DNA of 64,000 bases, taken from the NCBI RefSeq assembly GCF_014655295.1, contig NZ_BNBI01000006.1:310001-374000 (forward strand), in the 5' to 3' direction. The notes under the pieces were generated by a model, which was given only the letters and a program-made list of their open reading frames with translations, did no database searches and had not been told where the DNA came from. Position numbers and translations under genes: made by a program. Position 1 is the first letter of the stretch; every line of letters starts with the position of its first letter. Source of the DNA: Streptomyces fumanus. GTDB lineage: Bacteria; Actinomycetota; Actinomycetes; Streptomycetales; Streptomycetaceae. This document shows positions 35,944-45,684 of the stretch, piece by piece.

Positions 35944-37684
35944 ATGACCCAGCCGCCGCCCCCGCCGCCCCAGCAGCCTCCGCAGGGGGGCGGCTTCGGC
36001 CCGCCGGCCCCCCAGCCGGGCTACGGCTACCCGCAGACCCCGCCGACTCCGCAGCCGGGTTACGGCTATCCGCAGACCCCGCCGGTCCCGCCGGCCCCGC
36101 AGCCGGGCTACGGCTACCCCGGCCAGACCCCCGGCTACGGCTACTACCAGCAGCCGACCGTCCCCATGCACGCCCCGTCGGGCCCGCAGCCCGGCGGTGG
36201 CGGTGGTGGCGGCCGGAAGATCAACGCCCAGGTCGCGATCATCGTCTCCGCGGTCGTCGCGATCGCCCTGATCATCGGCGGCGGCGTCTGGTACGCCCGG
36301 TCCTCCGGCGACGAGGGCGGCAAGGAGGACACCGCCGGTTCGACCGGCGGCACCGGCACCGGCACCACCCCCGGCGGCGACGCCAAGGGCGGCACGTCCG
36401 CCGAGGGCGAGGAGAAGGTGCCCGCCGACCCCGCGGCCAAGGTGCTGTTCCAGGTCCCGGCGCCCGAGGTGAGCAAGGACGACAGCAGCGTCGTCGTCTC
36501 CGGCTCCTGGGCCACCGACACGGTGTACGCCAAGAGCGGCATCGCCGAGATCACCGGCTACGACCCCGACAAGGGCACCGAGCTGTGGACCATCCCGCTG
36601 GACGGCCCGGTCTGCACCGCCACCCGGCACGTCACCGACAAGAACCTGACGGCCGTCGTCTACCAGCCCGACATGCCGACCAAGGCCGACCCCTCGCACG
36701 GCTGCAGCCAGGTCGCCGTGATCGACCTGAGCACCGGCAAGAAGCTGTGGACCAAGACCGGCAAGACCGGCGACCAGCTCATCTCCTTCGACAACATCAC
36801 CCTCAGCGGCGGCACGGTCGCCGCCGGCAGCACCAGCGGCGGGGTCGCCTGGGACATCGACTCCGGCAAGCAGCTCTGGTCGCCCAAGCCCACCGACTCC
36901 TGCTACGACGCGGGCTACGGCGGCGGCCCGAAGCTGGTCGCGGTCCGCAAGTGCGGCACGTACCAGGCCCGCCAGCTCAGCATCCAGACCATCGACCCGG
37001 GCACCGGCAAGGTGATCTCGGAGTACAAGATGGCCAAGGGCATCGATCGAGTACGCCGGGGTCGTCTCCACCGATCCGCTGGTGGTCGCCGCCGACGTGG
37101 GCGACTCCGCCGGGGACGGCAGCGGCATCTCGGACTTCTTCTCCATCGACAACAAGACCGGCGCGCTGCGCACCCGGATCTCCGCGCCGGGCGAGAAGTA
37201 CGCCGCGCGCTGCGACATCATCTCCAAGACCGAGCAGTGCACCGGACTGGTCGTCGGCAACGACCGGCTCTACATCCCGACCGAGGAGCACGAGGGCGGC
37301 GGCGAGTCCTACCGCCGCACCAACGAGGTCGTCGCCTTCGACCTGTCCACCGGCAAACAGACCGGCCAGCGCGCCGACGCCGGCGAGGGCTACACCATCA
37401 CGCCGCTGCGCATGGACGGCGACGACATCCTGGCGTACAAGCGGCCGCCGTACGACAAGGGCGGGCAGGTCGTCAGCATCGACGGCGGCTCGTTCAAGGA
37501 GAGCAAGCTGCTGGAGAACCCGGGCACCGAGGCGGTGCGCGACGTGGAGGCGAGCATGCTCCCGGAGTACTCCGAGCTCCTCTTCCGCCAGGGCCGGCTG
37601 TACATGTCGCAGGTGTACGCCAGCGAGCCGTCCGGCCCGGACGAGAAGGAGTACCTCGCGGTGGCGTTCGGCACCGGCGGCTGA
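35944..37684 (+). pseudogene. Second PQQ-like beta-propeller protein, frameshifted
   Basis: Starts at ATG 35944 with a Pro/Gly/Tyr tail (QPGYGYPQTPP repeats), TM (VAIIVSAVVAIALIIGGGVWY) and the same propeller plan as its neighbour. The frame is intact to about 37041 (EYKMAKGI). Homology then resumes one frame over (EYAGVVSTDPLVVAADV) and runs to a stop at 37684. The switch falls at ATCGATCGAG (37042-37051), where deleting one 4-base ATCG copy restores a single 578-residue reading. It is either a recent 4-bp duplication that breaks the gene or a sequencing/assembly error. Confidence 0.8.
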
Positions 37685-37711
37685 CCGGCGCTCCGCGGCG
37701 GCCCGGGGGTG

Positions 37712-37741
37712 CGGCCCCGTCCCTGGTCAGGGGCGGGGCCG
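37712..37741 (+). terminator. Terminator after beta-propeller genes
   Basis: CGGCCCCGTCCCT (37712-37724) pairs with AGGGGCGGGGCCG (37729-37741), 13 positions with one mismatch and a GGTC loop, followed by TATTGC. Confidence 0.7.
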
Positions 37742-37853
37742 TATTGCATGGAAATTCGGCGATCCGGGGCAGTTCTCACCGGTAGGGGCAGCGCGATGTC
37801 GAACAAGCGTGTAGCTTCCGGGGTCAGGTTGAGGGGGACTGGGGGGTTGCTCA

Positions 37854-38528
37854 GTGGGAGTGCGGCTGATGGTGGTCGACGACCACCGACTGCTCGCCGA
37901 GGCGCTGGCCTCGGCGCTGAAGCTGCGGGGGCACCGGGTGCTGGCCGCGGCGGCACCCGCCGCGGGGGCGGCGGACCTGGTGATCAGCCGGGCGCCCGAG
38001 GTGTGTCTGCTGGGCACGGCGGCCCCGGCCGAGCCGGGCGTCTTCGATCCGGTGGTCCGCATCAAACGGGAGCGTCCGCAGGTGGCGGTGCTGGTCCTCG
38101 GGCCGGTGCCCAGTCCGCGCGGGATCGCGGCGGCCTTCGCGTCGGGGGCGTCGGGGTACGTCCGGCACGACGAGCGGATAGAGGGCGTCGAGCGGGCGAT
38201 CATGAAGGCGCGGGCGGGCGAGGCGGCGGTGGCGCCGGCCCTGCTCCAGGGGGCGTTCGCCGAACTCCTCAACCCCGCGGCCCAGCCCGACGACGAGGGC
38301 CAGCGGCTGCTCCAGATGCTGACCCCGCGCGAGGTCGAGGTCCTGGTCCGGGTGGCCGACGGGGAGGACACCCGGCTGATCGCCGCCGGGATGGGCATCG
38401 CCCCGTCCACGGCCCGCACCCATGTCCAGCGCGTTCTGATGAAACTGGGGGTGGGTTCCCGGCTGGAGGCGGCGGCGCTGGCGGCCAGGACCGGGTTACT
38501 GGACCGGGCGGCCCCGCCGCGGAGCTGA
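37854..38528 (+). CDS. Orphan LuxR-family response regulator with degenerate receiver and TTA codon
   Basis: 224 residues from GTG 37854. The receiver starts normally (LMVVDDHRLLAEAL), but the phospho-acceptor position reads PEVCLLGTAAP with Gly54 where Asp is expected. The conserved Lys is Arg (GYVRHDE). The LuxR helix-turn-helix is intact (LTPREVEVLVRVADGED to ARTHVQRVLMKLG). No kinase is adjacent. Leu215 is encoded by TTA (38496-38498), the rare codon read by the bldA tRNA, so full-length product should appear mainly late in development. It probably works without phosphorylation. Confidence 0.88.
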   Translation: MGVRLMVVDDHRLLAEALASALKLRGHRVLAAAAPAAGAADLVISRAPEVCLLGTAAPAEPGVFDPVVRIKRERPQVAVLVLGPVPSPRGIAAAFASGASGYVRHDERIEGVERAIMKARAGEAAVAPALLQGAFAELLNPAAQPDDEGQRLLQMLTPREVEVLVRVADGEDTRLIAAGMGIAPSTARTHVQRVLMKLGVGSRLEAAALAARTGLLDRAAPPRS

Positions 38529-38555
38529 TCCGCCCGGCGCCGGGCCGCCCGGGCG

Positions 38556-38580
38556 GGCGCGGGCGGCGGCCCGCCGCGCC
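38556..38580. terminator. Bidirectional hairpin between convergent genes
   Basis: GGCGCGGGCGG (38556-38566) pairs with CCGCCGCGCC (38571-38580) with one bulged G and a CGGC loop. It lies between the stops of the LuxR regulator and the small membrane protein. Confidence 0.5.
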
Positions 38581-38598
38581 CACCTCACCAGGGCGGGG

Positions 38599-38904
38599 TC
38601 AGTCCCCCGCGCCCTCCGGTTCGACCGCCGGCGGGACCGTGGGCCGGATCTTCAGCCAGGCCAGGAAGAACACCCCGAGGACCAGCATCCCCAGCCCGGT
38701 CCACAGATTGATGTTCACCCCCTCCGCCTTGTCGATGTCCGCGTCGGACGCCACGATCCCCGCGATCGTCACGATCACCCCGTACACCACGAACAACCCG
38801 CCGATGATCCGCCGGATGTCGAACAGGCGGGCGGCCGTCGCCGACTTGGTCTCCAGCTCGGAGACCTGCCGCTGGACGTCCTTCTCGGAGTAGCTCTCGG
38901 ACAT
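38599..38904 (-). CDS. Small two-TM membrane protein next to SGLT symporter
   Basis: 101 residues. A charged N-terminal helix (MSESYSEKDVQRQVSELE) is followed by a TM at ~33-52, a short loop with DIDKAEGVNINLW and a second TM at ~69-86. It lies 21 bases behind the symporter in the same direction, which suggests an operon. It may be a small accessory subunit of that carrier. That role is inferred from position only. Confidence 0.75.
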   Translation of the reverse strand: MSESYSEKDVQRQVSELETKSATAARLFDIRRIIGGLFVVYGVIVTIAGIVASDADIDKAEGVNINLWTGLGMLVLGVFFLAWLKIRPTVPPAVEPEGAGD

Positions 38905-38925
38905 GCTTCCTCAATCCTCCCGCGA

Positions 38926-40605
38926 TCAGAACGAGAACGGGATGTAGCAGACGGCGGCCAGCACGACCGCACCCCACCCCAGCAGCGCCGGCTTGCGGTA
39001 CCAGGCGTCGTCGCCCACGGCCGGCGGCTCGGCCATGCCGGGCGACCGGGTGCCGTAGACCAGCCCGCGCAGCTCCTGGGCCGGCTTGGGCGCGGTGAAC
39101 AGCGTCACCACGACCATGACCACCGCGCCCGCGACGAAGCCCGCGATCGCGGAGACGAAGTTGGCCCCCTGGTCGGAGGGGATGTCGATGATCCCCTGCT
39201 TGTAGATCCAGAAGTAGTTGACCATCGCGGCGACCGTGCCCGCGACCAGGCCCCAGAACCCGGACTTCATGGACGCCCGCTTCCAGAACATGCCGATGAT
39301 GAAGACCACGAACATCGGCACGTTGAAGAAGGAGAACAGCGTCTGGAGGTAGCTCATGATGTTGGAGAACGACGACGCCAGGAACGCGGTGCCGATCGAC
39401 GCGAGCACACCGATCGCGGTGATCAGCCGCCCGAACCGCACGTAGTACGCGTCCTCGCGGTCCTTGACCACGTACTTCTGCCAGATGTCGGTGGTGAACA
39501 CCGTGTTGAACGAGGACACGTTGGCCGCCATGCCGGCCATGAACGCGGCCAGCAGACCCGTCACCGCGATGCCGAGCACTCCGTTGGGCAGCAACTGCTC
39601 CATCAGGTACGGGATGGCGTCGTTGTACTGCAGGTCGGAGCCGGAGGTGCCGATCTTCGGCACCAGCGCCGCGGCGACCAGGCCCGGGATCATCACCAGG
39701 AAGACGATGAAGATCTTCGGGAACGCGGCGATCAGCGGGGTGCGCTGGGCCGCCGAGAGGTTCTTCGCGGACAGCGCGCGCTGCACCTCGGCGAAGTTGG
39801 TCGTCCAGTAGCCGAAGGAGAGGACGAAGCCGAGGCCGAGGACGATGGTCAGCCAGTTGGCGCCGAGCGGGTTGGCGCTGCCGATGCCGGTGCCGCCCCA
39901 GGAGGTCATGAAGTCGCCGCCGTGCCGGGCGGTCAGGGTGTCGGACAGGCCGTCCCAGCCGCCGGCCTTGCGCAGGCCCAGGATGGTGATCGGGATCAGG
40001 GCCGCCAGGATCACGAAGAACTGCAGGACCTCGTTGTAGATGGCCGAGGAGAGGCCGCCGAGGGTGATGTAGGCGAGCACGAAGAAGCCCGCGACCACGA
40101 TGGCCACCCACTCCGGCCAGCCGAGCAGCGCCTCCACGACGATCGCGAGGGCGTACAGGTTGACCCCGGCGATCAGGATGGCCGCGAAGGCGAACAGGAT
40201 CGAACTCAGCATGTGCGCGGCCTTGTCGAACCGGAGCAGCAGGAACTCCGGGACCGACCGCACCTTGCTGCCGTAGTAGAACGGCATCATCACCAGGCCC
40301 AGGAAGACCATGGCCGGGATGGCGCCGATCCAGTACCAGTGCGTGGTGTAGACGCCGTACTGGGCGCTGTTGGCGGCCATGCCGAGGATCTCGGTGGCGC
40401 CGAGGTTGGCCGCGACGAAGGCGAGGCCGGTGACCCAGGCGGGCAGCGACCGGCCGGACAGGAAGAAGTCCAGGCTGGTCTTGACCGAGCGGCGGGCGGC
40501 GAAGCCGATGCCCAGGACGACGACGAAGTAGATCGCCAGGATCGTGTAGTCGAGCCAGTTGGTGGGGAGCCGTAGCTCCGCTGCCAGGTATGTGGGGGTA
40601 TGCAT
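38926..40605 (-). CDS. Sodium:solute symporter, SGLT family
   Basis: 559 residues from ATG 40605 (MHTPTYLAAELRL); GTG 40611 is an alternative. About 14 hydrophobic segments. Landmarks are FFLSGRSLPAWVTG, NLGATEILG, VRSVPEFLLLRFD and the SGLT signature region GGLSSAIYNEVLQF. The proton/sodium-site serines in SSFNTVFTTDIWQKYV are typical of sugar carriers. It is divergent from galTEK over a region dense in repeated half-sites, so galactose or a related sugar is the likely cargo. Confidence 0.9.
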   Translation of the reverse strand: MHTPTYLAAELRLPTNWLDYTILAIYFVVVLGIGFAARRSVKTSLDFFLSGRSLPAWVTGLAFVAANLGATEILGMAANSAQYGVYTTHWYWIGAIPAMVFLGLVMMPFYYGSKVRSVPEFLLLRFDKAAHMLSSILFAFAAILIAGVNLYALAIVVEALLGWPEWVAIVVAGFFVLAYITLGGLSSAIYNEVLQFFVILAALIPITILGLRKAGGWDGLSDTLTARHGGDFMTSWGGTGIGSANPLGANWLTIVLGLGFVLSFGYWTTNFAEVQRALSAKNLSAAQRTPLIAAFPKIFIVFLVMIPGLVAAALVPKIGTSGSDLQYNDAIPYLMEQLLPNGVLGIAVTGLLAAFMAGMAANVSSFNTVFTTDIWQKYVVKDREDAYYVRFGRLITAIGVLASIGTAFLASSFSNIMSYLQTLFSFFNVPMFVVFIIGMFWKRASMKSGFWGLVAGTVAAMVNYFWIYKQGIIDIPSDQGANFVSAIAGFVAGAVVMVVVTLFTAPKPAQELRGLVYGTRSPGMAEPPAVGDDAWYRKPALLGWGAVVLAAVCYIPFSF

Positions 40606-40655
40606 AAGCACTCGCTTCGTTGCGCGAACTGATCCGGAGCGGAACCTACGCCTCC

Positions 40656-40748
40656 GTGTTCAGTTATTGAACACTTCACAAGGTGTTCTTTGTTTGATTG
40701 TGATGAACACCCAGGCTGGTGAGTTGTGATGTGTTATGTTTGATTGTG
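40656..40748. promoter_or_regulatory. gal/symporter divergent control region with repeated half-sites
   Basis: GTGTTCA-GTTAT-TGAACAC (40656-40674) is a perfect inverted repeat. GGTGTTC (40682-40688) and GAACACC (40705-40711) form a second, wider one using the same half-site. The 11-mer GTTTGATTGTG occurs twice, at 40692-40702 and 40738-40748. This resembles DeoR-family operator DNA as I recall it. The area is strikingly AT-rich for this genome and sits between both sets of start codons, so it probably controls both directions. Confidence 0.6.
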
Positions 40749-40785
40749 TTGGGTGCGGGCTGTAGAGGCGCAGAGGAGTCCGGCA

Positions 40786-41847
40786 GTGAAGAAGACCTCG
40801 ACCCGGCTGGCCGACGGTCGTGAGCTGATCTACTACGACCTGCGCGACGACACCGTGCGCGACGCGCCGGACCGCCGCCCGCTGGAGCCGACGGTCACCT
40901 CCTCCGAGATCCGCGAGGACGTGCTGCTGGGCGACGCGGTCGCCATCGCCTCGCACCGCCAGGGCCGCACCTACCACCCGCCCGCCGACGAGTGCCCCCT
41001 GTGCCCCTCCAGGGACGGACGGCTCAGCGAGATCCCCGACTCCTCGTACGACGTGGTGGTCTTCGAGAACCGCTTCCCCTCGCTGGCCGGCGACTCCGGC
41101 CGCTGCGAGGTGGTCTGCTTCACCTCCGACCACGAGGCGTCCTTCGCCTCGCTGAGCGAGGAGCAGGCCCGGCTCGTCCTGGACGCGTGGACGGACCGCA
41201 CCTCGGAGCTGTCGCATCTGCCCTCCGTCGAGCAGGTCTTCTGTTTCGAGAACCGGGGCGCCGAGATCGGCGTGACCCTCGGTCACCCGCACGGGCAGAT
41301 CTACGCCTACCCCTTCACCACCCCCCGCACCGCCCTGATGCTCCGCCAGGTGGCCGCCCACAAGGAGGCCACCGGCGGGGAGAACCTGTTCGACGCCGTC
41401 CTGGCACGGGAACTGTCCGGCGAACGGGTCGTCCTGGAGGGTGAACACTGGGCGGCCTTCGTGCCGTACGCCGCGCACTGGCCCTACGAGGTGCACCTGT
41501 ACCCCAAGCGCCGGGTGCCCGACCTGCTCGGCCTGGACGAGGCGGCCCGCACAGAGTTCCCCCAGGTCTATCTGGAACTCTTGCGGCGGTTCGACCGGAT
41601 CTTCGGCGAGGGTGAGCCTCCGACGCCGTACATCGCGGCCTGGCACCAGGCCCCGTTCGGGCAGTTGGAGCGGTTCGACGGCGTCACGCGCGACGACTTC
41701 GCGCTGCACCTGGAGCTTTTCACCATCCGCCGCACGTCCGGCAAGCTGAAGTTCCTCGCGGGCTCCGAGTCCGGCATGAACGTCTTCATCAACGACGTGC
41801 CGCCGGAGCGCGCGGCCGAGCGACTGCGAGAGGTAGCGAGTTCATGA
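40786..41847 (+). CDS. galT: Galactose-1-phosphate uridylyltransferase
   Basis: 353 residues from GTG 40786 with GAGGAG upstream. The active-site histidine triad is in GHPHGQIYAYP. The zinc-site Cys pair is in ECPLCPSRDG, and the C-terminal domain (WHQAPFGQLERFD) is complete. It swaps UMP between UDP-glucose and galactose-1-phosphate in the Leloir pathway. Its end overlaps galE by ATGA, and galK follows. The operon order galT-galE-galK is the classic Streptomyces one. Confidence 0.95.
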   Translation: MKKTSTRLADGRELIYYDLRDDTVRDAPDRRPLEPTVTSSEIREDVLLGDAVAIASHRQGRTYHPPADECPLCPSRDGRLSEIPDSSYDVVVFENRFPSLAGDSGRCEVVCFTSDHEASFASLSEEQARLVLDAWTDRTSELSHLPSVEQVFCFENRGAEIGVTLGHPHGQIYAYPFTTPRTALMLRQVAAHKEATGGENLFDAVLARELSGERVVLEGEHWAAFVPYAAHWPYEVHLYPKRRVPDLLGLDEAARTEFPQVYLELLRRFDRIFGEGEPPTPYIAAWHQAPFGQLERFDGVTRDDFALHLELFTIRRTSGKLKFLAGSESGMNVFINDVPPERAAERLREVASS

Positions 41848-42812
41848 GCGGGAAGTACCTGGTGACGGGCGGCGCGGGCTATGTCGGCAGCGTGGTCGCC
41901 CAGCACCTGCTGGAGGCCGGCCACGAGGTGACCGTCCTCGACAACCTCTCCACCGGCTTCCGCGAGGGCGTGCCCGCCGGTGCCGCCTTCGTCGAGGGCG
42001 ACATCCGCGACGCCGCCAAATGGCTGGACGCCTCCTACGACGGCGTCCTGCACTTCGCCGCGTTCTCCCAGGTCGGCGAGTCCGTCGCGAAGCCCGAGAA
42101 GTACTGGGACAACAACGTCGGCGGCACCATGGCCCTGCTCGCCGCGATGCGCGCGGCGGGCGTCGGCAGGCTGGTCTTCTCCTCCACCGCCGCCACCTAC
42201 GGCGAGCCCGAGCAGGTCCCCATCACGGAGACCGCGCCGACCCGGCCGACCAACCCCTACGGCGCCTCCAAGCTCGCCGTCGACCACATGATCTCCGGCG
42301 AGGCGGCGGCCCACGGCCTGGCCGCGGTCTCGCTGCGCTACTTCAACGTGGCCGGCGCCTACGGAGCGTACGGCGAGCGCCACGACCCCGAGTCGCACCT
42401 GATCCCGCTGGTCCTCCAGGTCGCCGCGGGCCGGCGCGAGGCGATCTCCGTCTACGGCGACGACTACCCGACCCCCGACGGCACCTGCGTCCGCGACTAC
42501 ATCCACGTCGCCGACCTGGCCGAGGCCCATCTGCTCGCCCTGGACGCCGCCGCGCCCGGCGAGCACCTGATCTGCAACCTCGGCAACGGCAGCGGCTTCT
42601 CGGTCCGCGAGGTCATCGACACCGTCCGCCGCGTCACCGGCCACCCGGTCCCCGAGGTCACCGCCCCCCGCCGCCCCGGCGACCCGGCGACCCTGGTGGC
42701 CTCCGCCGCCACCGCCCGCGAGAAGCTGGGCTGGCAACCGACCCGCGCGGACCTCGCGGGAATCGTCGCCGACGCCTGGGAGTTCGCGCGGCGCAACACT
42801 TCGGAAGGGTGA
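41844..42812 (+). CDS. galE: UDP-glucose 4-epimerase
   Basis: 322 residues from ATG 41844 in a 4-base overlap with galT. Extended SDR: NAD loop VTGGAGYVGSVVAQHL, catalytic Ser-Thr region FSSTAATYG, the NPYGASKLAVD tyrosine/lysine pair and RYFNVAGAYG. It interconverts UDP-galactose and UDP-glucose, regenerating the galT substrate and also supplying UDP-galactose for wall polymers. Confidence 0.95.
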   Translation: MSGKYLVTGGAGYVGSVVAQHLLEAGHEVTVLDNLSTGFREGVPAGAAFVEGDIRDAAKWLDASYDGVLHFAAFSQVGESVAKPEKYWDNNVGGTMALLAAMRAAGVGRLVFSSTAATYGEPEQVPITETAPTRPTNPYGASKLAVDHMISGEAAAHGLAAVSLRYFNVAGAYGAYGERHDPESHLIPLVLQVAAGRREAISVYGDDYPTPDGTCVRDYIHVADLAEAHLLALDAAAPGEHLICNLGNGSGFSVREVIDTVRRVTGHPVPEVTAPRRPGDPATLVASAATAREKLGWQPTRADLAGIVADAWEFARRNTSEG

Positions 42813-42823
42813 GGGAGCAGCAC

Positions 42824-43975
<1,152 letters not shown>

Positions 43976-43985
43976 CCGGGCCGGC

Positions 43986-44429
43986 TCAGCGCAGGTGCTT
44001 GACCAGGGTGTACTCCGTGATGCCGGGCGGATAGTCCTCGATCACGCAGACCACCTGGTAGCCGTGCCGGCGGTAGAAGTCGGGGGCCTGGAAGTCCCAG
44101 GTCTCCAGGCGCACGGAGCGGCAGCCGCGGTGCCCGGCGGCGAGCCGCTCCGCCTCCGCCAGCAGCCGGGAGCCGAGGCCGGCGCCCCGGTGGCGGGCGT
44201 CCACCCACAGGTAGGTGACGTGCAGCCAGGACGCCCAGGTGTGGCCGACCAGGCCGCCGGCCACCTCGTCGCGCTCGTCCATGAGCCAGACGTGCAGCGG
44301 GACTTCGCGTTCGTGAGGGGTCCCGCGCAGCGCGCGCAGCACGGACGAGGCCGCCGTGTTCGTCTCGCGCAGACGACCGCGCAGGATGTCGCGTCGTACC
44401 GGGTCGACTTCTGCCTCAAGGCGAAACAT
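43986..44429 (-). CDS. GNAT family N-acetyltransferase
   Basis: 147 residues from ATG 44429 (MFRLEAEVDPVRRD). Strands and acetyl-CoA loop in LWVDARHRGAGLGSRLLAEAE, then a beta-bulge motif RLETWDFQAPDFYRRHGYQ, all normal for GNAT. The substrate is unknown. It is convergent with galK, 10 bases between stops. Confidence 0.87.
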   Translation of the reverse strand: MFRLEAEVDPVRRDILRGRLRETNTAASSVLRALRGTPHEREVPLHVWLMDERDEVAGGLVGHTWASWLHVTYLWVDARHRGAGLGSRLLAEAERLAAGHRGCRSVRLETWDFQAPDFYRRHGYQVVCVIEDYPPGITEYTLVKHLR

Positions 44430-44735
44430 GCGGCTCACCCTAAACGGGCCGCGGCGCCAGTTCTGCAAATAGCCTTCCGCTGCCGTCCCTGGTCCGTACC
44501 CTGATGAACAGCACCGGTGGGGGACCGGCGCCGATCAGGGGGCGGGACAGCCGGGTACGACGCCCCGGGTGAGGGCAGCGGTCCGGCACGGCGGCGGCCG
44601 TGCGCGGTGGCGGCCCGTCCCGGACCCGGCGGTCGCGGCACGGACGGTCCCACGGGATCCGGCGTCGTCCCCGCGCGGTGGTCGTCCTCCGGTATCGGGA
44701 TCCCCTGCTCCTAGGAGCTCGGGGAAGGGGGTTAC
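44430..44735. other. Gene-free divergent region, 306 bases
   Basis: This lies between the starts of the acetyltransferase and the next response regulator. No convincing coding frame is seen. GCTCCTAGGAGC (44707-44718) is a perfect 12-base palindrome just ahead of the GGGGAAGGGGG ribosome site of the regulator. It may be an operator or may fold over that site. No sure promoter hexamers were found. Confidence 0.4.
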
Positions 44736-45509
44736 GTGGTTCGCATCCGAGTCCTGGTCGTCGACGACCATCGCATCTTCGCCGAGTCGCTCGCCGCGGC
44801 CCTGGCGGCGGAGCCCGACGTCGACGTCTCCGCGGCGGGCAGCGGCCCGGCCGCGCTGCGCTGCCTGGAGCGGGCCGCGGCCGAGGGCCGCCGGTTCGAC
44901 GTGCTGCTGGTCGACGCCGACCTCGGCGGCCAGGTGCCGCCGGTCCGGCCCGCCGTCCCGGTCCACGACGGCACCGAGGACCGGCTGGTCGACGGCATCT
45001 CCCTGGTCACCGGCGTGCGCACCGCGCACCCCGGGGTACGCACGGTGGTCCTCGCCGAACGGGACGACCCGCAGCGCGCGGCCCTCGCCCTGCAGGCGGG
45101 CGCCTCCGGCTGGGTCGCCAAGGACTGCTCGCTCTCCCGGCTGCTCACCGTCATCCGGGGCGTGCTGCGCGACGAGACGCATCTGCCGCCCGCCCTGCTC
45201 ACCGGCGTGCTGCGCGAGCTGACCGCCGCCCGCAGGCATCGCACGGAGAGCGAGCGGCTGGTGGAGTCGCTGACGCCGCGCGAGCGGGAGGTGCTGCGCT
45301 GCATGGTCGCCGGGCTCGGCCGCAAGGCCGTCGCCGAGCGGCTGTTCCTCTCCCCGCACACCGTGCGCACCCATATGCAGAACGTCCTGGGCAAGCTCGG
45401 CGTGCACTCCACCCTGGCCGCGGTCGCCCTCGCCCGGCGGGCCGGCGTCGGCCCGGTCGACCTCCAGACCGGCGGACGGATCGGCTCCGAGGAGAGCAAC
45501 AGCGCCTGA
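44736..45509 (+). CDS. LuxR-family response regulator with loop insertion
   Basis: 257 residues from GTG 44736. The receiver has the acidic pair (VVDDHRIFAESL), phospho-Asp60 (FDVLLVDADLGG) and Lys in GWVAKDCS. About 20 extra residues (PPVRPAVPVHDGTEDRLVDG) sit in the loop right after Asp60, unusual for NarL-type receivers. The helix-turn-helix is intact (LTPREREVLRCMVAGLG to RTHMQNVLGKLG). No partner kinase is adjacent. Confidence 0.9.
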   Translation: MVRIRVLVVDDHRIFAESLAAALAAEPDVDVSAAGSGPAALRCLERAAAEGRRFDVLLVDADLGGQVPPVRPAVPVHDGTEDRLVDGISLVTGVRTAHPGVRTVVLAERDDPQRAALALQAGASGWVAKDCSLSRLLTVIRGVLRDETHLPPALLTGVLRELTAARRHRTESERLVESLTPREREVLRCMVAGLGRKAVAERLFLSPHTVRTHMQNVLGKLGVHSTLAAVALARRAGVGPVDLQTGGRIGSEESNSA

Positions 45510-45544
45510 GGCTGGGCGGGGGGTGCCGGCGACGGGCCCTGATA

Positions 45545-45684
45545 TGCCCGCGCCCGCGCCCGACGCTCGGCCGGGGTTGTCGGCAACCGCGCGCCTGCTG
45601 ACGCTCGGCCGGGATTGCCGGCGCCCGCGCCCGACGCTCGGCCGGGGATGCCGGCGCCCGCGCCCGACGCTCAGCCGGGGATGT
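45545..45684. repeat. 33-bp direct tandem repeats, four copies
   Basis: GACGCTCGGCCGGG recurs at 45562, 45600, 45633 and (as GACGCTCAGCCGGG) 45666. Spacings are 38, 33 and 33 bases, with GGCGCCCGCGCCC filling the units. The last copy encodes the end of TamR (FDNIPG stop at 45671). It lies between two convergent genes. No spacer diversity is present, so this is not a CRISPR array. Confidence 0.75.

Noticed and set aside
37082..37684. Separate gene starting at 37082
   Set aside because: It is the continuation of the frameshifted beta-propeller gene; it has no start signal of its own and begins mid-domain.
45545..45684. CRISPR array
   Set aside because: Units are direct tandem copies with no unique spacers, and no cas genes are near.
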